Source: Bdellovibrionales bacterium (lineage in GTDB: Bacteria > Bdellovibrionota > Bdellovibrionia > Bdellovibrionales > JAMPXM01). Taken from it: 6,000 bases of DNA. The translations under genes and the position numbers were made by a program. The stretch is from contig SXRI01000259.1 in the NCBI GenBank assembly GCA_005793615.1, positions 1 through 6,000 of the forward strand. Reading direction: 5' to 3'. Of this stretch, positions 1 to 4,829 are shown in pieces. A model generated the notes under the pieces. It was given only the letters and a program-made list of their open reading frames with translations. It was not told the DNA's origin and did not search any database. Each line of letters begins with the position of its first letter. Position 1 is the first letter of the stretch.

Positions 1-228
1 CTGTGCGCCGCCAAGCGCTATTATCAATTCATGACCGGCATCAATGTGCCCCTGCAGCCTCTTGATTCCCGCACTGAAAACTATGCCCTCAATAAGCGTC
101 ATCAAGACTTTGTGGTGCTCCTCGGTCAAAGGCTTAAGGCGACACAAAGTGTCCGCACGGTCATGCAGATGATTTTTCAGTCGCCCACATTTCGCACTCG
201 TAATTATCTTTCGGAGGTTAGCCAGTGA
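1..228 (+). CDS. C-terminal end of a DUF1592/DUF1585-like protein (partial)
   Basis: The reading frame is open from the first base and ends at TGA 226-228, so only the last 75 residues are seen and the start lies upstream. The fragment begins LCAAKRYYQF, has a helical centre (LLGQRLKATQSVRTVMQMIF) and ends with QSPTFRTRNYL. The order Cys, aromatic-rich helix, then 'SPxF' near the end is the pattern of the C-terminal domain (DUF1585 type) of large exported DUF1592/DUF1588 proteins, which often carry cytochrome c domains. That assignment is from pattern memory and was not searched. The next gene overlaps its stop by 4 bp, so the two are probably translated together, and a DUF1501-type partner fits this assignment. 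The alternative is a DUF1800 or PSD1-type C-terminus. The reading frame is certain; the family is moderately supported. Confidence 0.7.
   Translation: MCAAKRYYQFMTGINVPLQPLDSRTENYALNKRHQDFVVLLGQRLKATQSVRTVMQMIFQSPTFRTRNYLSEVSQ
213..217 (+). promoter_or_regulatory. Ribosome binding site (GGAGG) supporting a GTG start
   Basis: A perfect GGAGG lies 7 nt before GTG 225-227, inside the end of the upstream gene. It fixes the start of the DUF1501-type gene at GTG. The start overlaps the upstream stop as GTGA, a typical translational-coupling junction. Confidence 0.85.
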
Positions 229-1862
229 GCCGCTTAAATGAGTCACGAAGAAAGTTCTTGCGGCAAGCGGCGACCGGTTTGGGCGCACTCGGCATTGGCA
301 CCTCGATGATCGATCGTATTGCCGGCGCTTTCTTGAATCGGAGTATGGCCGAGGCCCTCGGTGTTGCCGCCGTACCGGTGGAAAATGAGTGGCAGTATGT
401 TCATGTGAGCATCGTTGGTGGGCTCCCTCGGTGGTATTTTGATCTTTTATTGAACCCACGAAATCGCGCCAGTGACTTTACTGCCGGTGGTTTTGGTAAC
501 TCGATTGATGTGGTCGGTGGCGTGGCCCATTCGGTGAACCGTTATGTCAATCATGTATCGGGCACTCGCACCTATGCAGTGCCGCCTGTATGGGGGCTAG
601 GATACAACGGACGTTTATTTCGCGACCTACTTAATAACACGGCTTTGATTCGCGGTATGGATAATCAAATCAACTCGCATGAGTTTGCCAATGCCATGCA
701 GGTGGCACCGATTATCAACGGCTTAAGTCTCTCAGGTTTAATCGCCGATGCTTCACGTAGGCCCGTGCCCGGTTTAACCACCGGAGCTCCTTCCGGAAAC
801 GCCTTTCGATCCAGAAAGGGTCTAGCGGCTGTGGCCTTGCCGGGGGGAACGAACCCGATTGCAACACTGTTGACGCCCTTTCAGAGTTTTCCGGCAGCAG
901 CGGTTTTTCAGCGCAATGAATGGGCTGCGGTACGCGAACAAACCCAGCTTGCATTTGATCATTATGCACTGGCCTCTGGTGTGACGCCGACAACATTGCG
1001 GATCGCCTATGATAACGCTTCCGATATGATCGAAGCCCAGGCCGCTCAGATCGCCGATGGCTGGGTGACGATTCTTGCAAAGTACAAAGCACCGATGAAC
1101 CACGCCTTTCATATGGACAATGTAACAAGTTTTTTTCCGCAGGCGATTCGCGGCGATGGCACTGCGCAATGTACGATCAATCAAGGTTCGGTTCGCACCA
1201 GCGACGCTGATCTACGCCAGGCCTTTACCGGAGTTGGTGGCGTGTCGGTCAACATTCCAAACATGGCAGAACAATTCGCGGCTGCCGAGCTCCTGCTCGG
1301 GAACAATATCACCTCAAGCGTATCGCTCGGCATGGGGAGTATGACCGGGCTCAAAGTGAACGGAGCCTCTTATACGTTGCCGAATGATCAGCACTTTGTC
1401 GGGCGTATTCCGAGTACGGTTTTTTCTACGGTCTACTATCGCGCGCTTCTTGGGTGTCTGAGTGAATTTGTCCATACGCTCAAAGCACAGGGGCGTTTTG
1501 CGAAGACCGCCATTCATATCGCCTCGGAGTTCAATCGCTGCCCGCGAGCAGATGGCTCAGGTTCGGATCACGGTGTTGCGGGCTCCAACGCGACGATCAT
1601 CTCAGGTGCAATTGATCGCACCTCGCTGATAGGAAACGTTATTAAGGCAGGACAACCTGGCTCTATCACTTACACCGGTACCTGGGGATATGCGGCCAAT
1701 TATGACTTAAGTGGCAGTAATCGTCCGATTCAAGTCAATGACGTGGCGGCGACACTTGCCGCGATGATGGAAATCGGCAGTGAGGGCCTTGTCACCAACG
1801 GCCGACTTCTCCTTGACCCCCGAACGGGTTTGCCGCTGTCGGAGGTAGCAAACAATGTTTAA
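225..1862 (+). CDS. Tat-exported DUF1501-type protein
   Basis: This 545-residue protein begins with a twin-arginine signal: SRRKFLR at residues 7-13, followed by a weakly hydrophobic stretch and a possible cleavage site near AEA (about 41-43). It should therefore be exported folded to the periplasm. Three blocks match what I know of DUF1501, a family placed in the alkaline phosphatase/sulfatase fold group. They are GGLPRWYFD at 65-73 (the family's early GG...D block), RGMDNQINSH at 143-152, and SEFNRCPR at 434-441 followed by GSGSDHG at 444-450 (the usual form is SEFGRTP...GxDH). Two departures are visible in the last block: Asn437 replaces Gly and Cys439 replaces Thr. The reaction catalysed by the family is unknown. 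The gene overlaps its upstream neighbour by 4 bp and its downstream neighbour by 8 bp. DUF1552 is an alternative, but the SEF...DHG block favours DUF1501. Confidence 0.85.
   Translation: MSRLNESRRKFLRQAATGLGALGIGTSMIDRIAGAFLNRSMAEALGVAAVPVENEWQYVHVSIVGGLPRWYFDLLLNPRNRASDFTAGGFGNSIDVVGGVAHSVNRYVNHVSGTRTYAVPPVWGLGYNGRLFRDLLNNTALIRGMDNQINSHEFANAMQVAPIINGLSLSGLIADASRRPVPGLTTGAPSGNAFRSRKGLAAVALPGGTNPIATLLTPFQSFPAAAVFQRNEWAAVREQTQLAFDHYALASGVTPTTLRIAYDNASDMIEAQAAQIADGWVTILAKYKAPMNHAFHMDNVTSFFPQAIRGDGTAQCTINQGSVRTSDADLRQAFTGVGGVSVNIPNMAEQFAAAELLLGNNITSSVSLGMGSMTGLKVNGASYTLPNDQHFVGRIPSTVFSTVYYRALLGCLSEFVHTLKAQGRFAKTAIHIASEFNRCPRADGSGSDHGVAGSNATIISGAIDRTSLIGNVIKAGQPGSITYTGTWGYAANYDLSGSNRPIQVNDVAATLAAMMEIGSEGLVTNGRLLLDPRTGLPLSEVANNV
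1841..1845 (+). promoter_or_regulatory. Ribosome binding site (GGAGG) for the overlapping lipoprotein gene
   Basis: GGAGG lies 9 nt before ATG 1855-1857, within the last codons of the DUF1501-type gene. It supports the overlapping start, where ATG 1855 precedes the upstream stop TAA 1860-1862. Confidence 0.85.
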
Positions 1863-2607
1863 TCTATTCAACTACGAAAAACTTGGAACGTGCTTACGTT
1901 GGCTCTTTTTGGTTCTTGCCGTCGCGGTTCTACCTCTCTTTCAGAACTGCAATGTGAACACGCTCAAAGAACAAGAGACTGACGTCGCTGCCAGTGTGGT
2001 CGATTTGCCGGTACCAATTGATCATCATCCGCCTCCACCGGTTGTGCCGGAGACGATCGAAACTACATTTGAACCGCTGCTCAGTGATCGCCGATACACC
2101 AAGGCTCTTTTAGAAGACGTTTTCGGACCGACCGCCTCATTGGTCGAAGGGACTGGGATCGGGCGAAACGCGGTTGAGTTTGGCGCGCCTTGTTCCGTGT
2201 ATGAAAACTATAACGTGCTGACCTCGCGCGGTACTCTGGTACCCGCTGATCCCGACAACGCAGGTTGTGTATTGAATCCATCACCGGCCGTGCTGGGCGC
2301 GAACTTGGTGCCGCGAGCCACGGTGGTACGGCAGGCGATGCTGCTGAAGGCTTGCACTAATTTGGTACTCAACGCTGATGCACTCACACATGCGCTCCAT
2401 AAAATTTCACCATCCGAGGCACTGCCGCAGCCGACGGCGGCAAATGTACGTAGTCTGTTTCGTATGTTCTACGCAGAAAGTGCTGAGCCCTCGGCTGAGA
2501 TCGTGCAAGCACTACAGACAATGATGGATCCGCAGCACATGAGCGCAGCTAGCTGGCAAGCGCCCATCTATTCGGTTTGTAGTTCTAATTACTGGCAGGT
2601 GTTGTGA
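1855..2607 (+). CDS. Lipoprotein with PSD1 (DUF1553)-like C-terminal pattern
   Basis: This 250-residue protein has a lipoprotein signal: a basic N-region, a hydrophobic core at about 16-28, then LFQNC with the lipidated Cys at 32. Residue 33 is Asn rather than Asp, so outer-membrane sorting is likely. A proline-rich tether (about 52-67, with PPPP) leads to a folded part containing four cysteines (113, 138, 167, 242) that could form two disulfides. I know no exact family for it. However, residues about 155-250 follow the order Arg-x-Ala-x-Leu-Leu, a Cys/Asn-Leu-Val helix, LFRMFY, a Pro-Ser-x-Glu helix, ASW, and a final CSSNYWQVL. This resembles the end of PSD1 proteins (Q-x-L-x-x-x-N, R-x-Y, R-x-P-T-x-x-E, AW, N-S-x-E-F). 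That link is an inference. The gene starts 8 bp before the DUF1501-type stop and ends overlapping the cytochrome gene, which places it in the same exported module. Confidence 0.8.
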   Translation: MFNLFNYEKLGTCLRWLFLVLAVAVLPLFQNCNVNTLKEQETDVAASVVDLPVPIDHHPPPPVVPETIETTFEPLLSDRRYTKALLEDVFGPTASLVEGTGIGRNAVEFGAPCSVYENYNVLTSRGTLVPADPDNAGCVLNPSPAVLGANLVPRATVVRQAMLLKACTNLVLNADALTHALHKISPSEALPQPTAANVRSLFRMFYAESAEPSAEIVQALQTMMDPQHMSAASWQAPIYSVCSSNYWQVL

Positions 2608-3212
2608 TGAGAGCAGAATTGATTCTTTTTGTGATTTTGGTCATGATTCTGCAAAGCACAAATTTATACGCGGTTGAATCGACCGTACGCGTACAGCCGC
2701 TTTTCAATAGCGATGCGCTCTTGACCAAGTTTTTGATTCCATTTCGATTGAGTGGCTTAGCGCAAAATTCGGACGTGATTTCGTATCGGCTTCTTGATGC
2801 CACTGATCAGTGCGGTCTTATGCGTGATCCCTTTCACGGCGAGGTGTTTCTGCTGAAGTGTTCGCGTCCGGCTTCTCCGCGCCTCGAGTTCGTGCTCAAT
2901 CAAGCGGGGAGTCGGGTCGTGCTTAACTTTGGTCCGATTCAGGTCAATGGCGCCGATGGTGCGATAGCCCCGTTGCCGACGCCGACGCCCACGCCGACAC
3001 CTGTGCCAGGTAGCGGTGCCGCCGGTAAATTAACGTTTAATCAATATTGTTTAACTTGTCACGCAAGCGCCGCAGCACTTGCGGCGCCTTCGGTGGCTCG
3101 AATCAATCTCAAACTTTCGACTGTGCCGGGAATGATTCCACTTCGCCCTTTGCTATCGCCAACGGATGTTCGGAATCTTGAAACCTATTTGGCGAACCCA
3201 GGTGCCTATTAG
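2607..3212 (+). CDS. Secreted protein with C-terminal c-type heme domain
   Basis: From ATG 2607 the protein is 201 residues. It has a Sec signal peptide (hydrophobic about 5-17, likely cleaved after LYA at 22). An unassigned beta-rich domain follows at about 23-115, with two cysteines at 69 and 85. A PTPTPTPTP linker at about 124-132 joins it to a short domain holding CLTCH at 148-152, the covalent heme c site. Met176 in VPGM is a candidate sixth heme ligand, and the C-terminal helix LSPTDVRNLETYL is typical of class I cytochrome c. At about 60 residues the heme domain is short for the family. It should work in the periplasm as an electron-transfer or redox subunit. GTG 2604 is an alternative start, but AGG 2597-2599 sits 7 nt from ATG 2607. 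The ATG overlaps the upstream stop by one base (TGATG), which indicates coupling. Confidence 0.85.
   Translation: MRAELILFVILVMILQSTNLYAVESTVRVQPLFNSDALLTKFLIPFRLSGLAQNSDVISYRLLDATDQCGLMRDPFHGEVFLLKCSRPASPRLEFVLNQAGSRVVLNFGPIQVNGADGAIAPLPTPTPTPTPVPGSGAAGKLTFNQYCLTCHASAAALAAPSVARINLKLSTVPGMIPLRPLLSPTDVRNLETYLANPGAY
2976..2999 (+). repeat. In-frame Pro-Thr codon repeat
   Basis: Four Pro-Thr codon pairs run in succession with slightly varied third bases. They encode the flexible linker between the N-terminal domain and the heme domain of the cytochrome gene. Such six-base units can change copy number without shifting the frame. Confidence 0.8.
3067..3087 (+). other. GC-rich inverted repeat inside the cytochrome gene
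   Basis: GCGCCGCA (3067-3074) and TGCGGCGC (3080-3087) form a perfect 8-bp stem with a 5-nt loop, directly after the heme-site codons. It falls in a run of Ala codons and is not followed by a T tract, so it is not an intrinsic terminator. It may simply reflect Ala codon use. Confidence 0.5.
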
Positions 3213-3232
3213 GTGTGGGAAAAGTGTGAGTG

Positions 3233-3236
3233 AGGA
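3233..3236 (+). promoter_or_regulatory. Ribosome binding site (AGGA) fixing the small lipoprotein start
   Basis: AGGA within GAGGAAAG lies 7 nt before ATG 3244. It favours this start over upstream in-frame starts that would overlap the cytochrome gene and place charged residues before the signal peptide. Confidence 0.75.
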
Positions 3237-3243
3237 AAGACGT

Positions 3244-3738
3244 ATGAAGAGAGAAACCAGTTTGTCAATATTCAAGCGAATCCGGACTTTGTCGACGGTC
3301 GCTGTTTTTACCGTGCTCCTTGCGGGCTTTCAAAACTGCGGTAATCTGAGCAGCAATGGTTTTGCTCCGAAAGAGAGTAAAGTTTCCTCCTATGTCGATA
3401 AACATGATGCGAGTTTTTTTGCTTATCCTTTTACCTCCGCGCCGGAACTCTACGCGGATTTGCAGAGTGTACGTTTGGCCGATACAGGTTCGTTTCGCAA
3501 CTTGAAGATTATCGGTGCGGCGGCTCTAGCAAATGGTGCGCAAGCCGCGGTTCATTACATAGTGGAAGTTAAAAACCGGGCTGGCGTGGCACTTTGCCCG
3601 CAGCATTCCGGTACCCTGAATCCCAGCTTCACCACGATCTCCTATACCTGCGTCACAGCGCAAGACCCGGCAGAGGCTCGAGTCACGATGTCACTGAGTT
3701 TTGGTTCAGGAACACTCACGGTCGAGCGTCCGCTTTAG
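3244..3738 (+). CDS. Small lipoprotein with FQNC lipobox
   Basis: This 164-residue protein has a basic N-region (Lys2, Arg3, Lys11, Arg12, Arg14), a hydrophobic core at about 17-28, and AGFQNC with the lipid-bearing Cys at 32. Gly33 follows, so no inner-membrane retention signal is seen. The mature part has a Ser-rich tether (about 33-50) and then a small domain. The domain's alternating hydrophobic strands (AAVHYIVEV, TTISYTC, RVTMSLSFG, TLTVERPL) and Cys118/Cys136 suggest a compact beta-sandwich with one disulfide. I do not recognise a family. It is the last gene of the run, 31 bp after the cytochrome gene and with its own ribosome binding site. Its lipobox is the same as that of the lipoprotein two genes upstream. 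A role alongside the DUF1501 and heme proteins at the outer membrane is inferred from position only. Confidence 0.8.
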   Translation: MKRETSLSIFKRIRTLSTVAVFTVLLAGFQNCGNLSSNGFAPKESKVSSYVDKHDASFFAYPFTSAPELYADLQSVRLADTGSFRNLKIIGAAALANGAQAAVHYIVEVKNRAGVALCPQHSGTLNPSFTTISYTCVTAQDPAEARVTMSLSFGSGTLTVERPL

Positions 3739-3753
3739 CCATTTGTTCAGTGT
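3739..3753. other. Convergent 15-bp gap, no clear terminator
   Basis: Only 15 bp separate the stop TAG 3736-3738 of the + strand operon from the stop TAA (complement of 3754-3756) of the - strand gene. I see no GC-rich hairpin with a T tract here on either strand. Transcripts from both sides probably run into the opposing gene or end by another mechanism. Confidence 0.5.
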
Positions 3754-4674
3754 TTAAAATGCCGCTTGGAAAGTCAGTTTTTGCGCTAGGTAGGATGTCG
3801 ATTCGACGTAATAGTTGACGTCGAGGCGTAGGCAATATTTCGAGAACTCATAGCTAAGTCCAACGTTAGCGACTCCGCCAAAGCGAAACTTCGCTGATTC
3901 ATAGGGTCCGCTGGCGAAGTTGGTTTTGTAGTTGGCGTAGAGTCCCATGGGTCCAATCCCCAAGTAGGGTACCACGCTGCCGCTTGCCAGCGGTAGGTGC
4001 AATAGGAACTCGCCGATGACAACATGTCCGCTGGTGGAGCCAAAGGCACCGGCATCAGCTAAAAACCGCGGCGCCTGCGGGGAAATCGACAAGGTAAAAT
4101 CACTACCCAGGCGCCAGGATTGCCGAGGGGTGCGCGTTCGGCGAAGGGCGAGAAAATACTGTGCTTGATGCCATGTCTGATTGTTGACGGACTCGCTGTA
4201 GTCGATCGAGGCGACACCCACTCCCCAAAAGGTCGAAGGCGAGGGGGAAGAGTTGTTTTGTGCGACTGGTGGAGTTGGCGCTGGCGCCGGTGAGCTTGGC
4301 TTTTCGGCTTCCTCGTCTTGGGTGTCTTCGGCTTGCGAGGGGCTAGGTGTCTGGACCGCAACAGGCGGCGGAGCGGGGGCTTCTTCCATGGGGGCCGCGA
4401 CGAGGTCGGAGTCGATGATGTAGCCGATTTTTCCATTGGGCGTCTTGACCTTGTAGAAGACGCCGAGACCACCTTTACCGACGATCTTGTTGGTGGAAAA
4501 TGAGACAACGGTGCGGGCGTTCAAGCGCTCAATCACTTTGGACTTAAAGGCAGGGTGCGAGTAGACATTGACCTTGACCGCCACCCGGACCTGTTGAACG
4601 GAGTTGCCATTGGCGGGGGCTACATGCAAAAGCATAGAGCCCAAGAAAATCAGCGCAAAAACGAGAAGTCTCAT
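3754..4674 (-). CDS. Exported SH3b domain / outer-membrane beta-barrel protein
   Basis: The chosen start (complement of 4672-4674) gives 306 residues. The protein begins with a Sec signal peptide (MRLLVFALIFLG..., likely cut after ANG at 23). An SH3b domain follows at about 31-92, with VNVYSHP near the start and FYKVKTPNGKIGYI near the end; this fold often binds cell-wall peptides. A Pro/Ala/Glu/Ser-rich linker spans about 93-148. Residues about 149-306 form alternating amphipathic strands with Gly and aromatic girdle residues (FWGVGV, YFLALRR, PYLGIGPMGLY, FRFGGVANVGLSYEF, LRLDVNYYV) and end in Phe306, as expected for an outer-membrane beta-barrel of about eight strands. It could tie the outer membrane to peptidoglycan, which is an inference. 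GTG at 4701 would add nine residues. Neither start has a good ribosome binding site, and the shorter form gives the cleaner signal peptide. It lies head-to-head with the kinase gene. Confidence 0.8.
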   Translation of the reverse strand: MRLLVFALIFLGSMLLHVAPANGNSVQQVRVAVKVNVYSHPAFKSKVIERLNARTVVSFSTNKIVGKGGLGVFYKVKTPNGKIGYIIDSDLVAAPMEEAPAPPPVAVQTPSPSQAEDTQDEEAEKPSSPAPAPTPPVAQNNSSPSPSTFWGVGVASIDYSESVNNQTWHQAQYFLALRRTRTPRQSWRLGSDFTLSISPQAPRFLADAGAFGSTSGHVVIGEFLLHLPLASGSVVPYLGIGPMGLYANYKTNFASGPYESAKFRFGGVANVGLSYEFSKYCLRLDVNYYVESTSYLAQKLTFQAAF

Positions 4675-4726
4675 TCCTTGAATCTTAGCACCGAGATCCA
4701 CAGTTCTTCACGCAAGTCTCTCCACC

Positions 4727-4751
4727 TTGGTCGTAAGTTTGGTCTTTGGTC
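4727..4751. repeat. Three TTGGTC direct repeats in the divergent intergenic region
   Basis: TTGGTC occurs at 4727-4732, 4739-4744 and 4746-4751. The last two belong to a tandem 7-bp TTTGGTC unit. They lie just upstream of the - strand SH3b/barrel gene and within the shared promoter region, so they could be a regulator binding site. No regulator is identified. Confidence 0.5.
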
Positions 4752-4784
4752 TGAATGAAGGTTTCTGAAATCGGAACCTAGACC
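4748..4784. promoter_or_regulatory. Bulged inverted repeat in the divergent intergenic region
   Basis: GGTCT (4748-4752) can pair with AGACC (4780-4784), and AGGTT (4759-4763) with AACCT (4775-4779). Together they give a 10-bp stem with a 6-nt bulge and an 11-nt loop. No T tract follows, so this is not a terminator. It could be an operator or a leader structure for the kinase transcript, if transcription starts upstream of it. Confidence 0.35.
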
Positions 4785-4785
4785 T

Positions 4786-4803
4786 CAGAAAATTCAGAAA
4801 ATT
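4786..4803. repeat. Tandem CAGAAAATT repeat upstream of the kinase gene
   Basis: CAGAAAATT occurs twice in direct succession (4786-4794 and 4795-4803), ending 26 bp before the kinase start. The complementary TTTCTGA sits at 4762-4768. The A/T-rich stretch continues into TTTAAAT, so the kinase promoter is likely here, but I could not assign -35 and -10 boxes with confidence. Confidence 0.45.
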
Positions 4804-4829
4804 GTCTTTAAATCCGAAAAGTTAACCGG

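Noticed and set aside
715..1184. Two overlapping reverse-strand open frames (137 and 120 residues) inside the DUF1501-type gene
   Set aside because: They lie fully inside a gene with a Tat signal and family motifs, have no good ribosome binding sites, and give Arg/Cys-rich composition typical of non-coding frames.
2976..2999. Pro-Thr codon repeat as a phase-variation microsatellite
   Set aside because: The unit is six bases and in frame, with varied third positions. Slippage would change linker length only and would not switch the gene on or off.
3166..3243. Upstream extension of the last operon gene to the start at 3166
   Set aside because: It would overlap the cytochrome gene by 47 bp and add 26 residues before a typical basic lipoprotein N-region. 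ATG 3244 has an AGGA site at the right distance.
4059..4508. Reverse-strand open frame of 149 residues within the SH3b/barrel gene
   Set aside because: It is another frame of the same strand as the real gene. Its product is a low-complexity Arg/Pro/Ser/Lys run caused by the Pro/Ala/Glu linker codons.
4675..4701. GTG 4701 as the start of the SH3b/barrel gene
   Set aside because: It is possible but not preferred. It adds nine residues, including an acidic one, before a complete signal peptide. Neither start has a strong ribosome binding site, so this stays open.
4748..4784. Inverted repeat as an intrinsic terminator
   Set aside because: The stem is bulged, only moderately GC-rich and not followed by a T tract. 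It lies between divergent gene starts, where no transcript needs to end.
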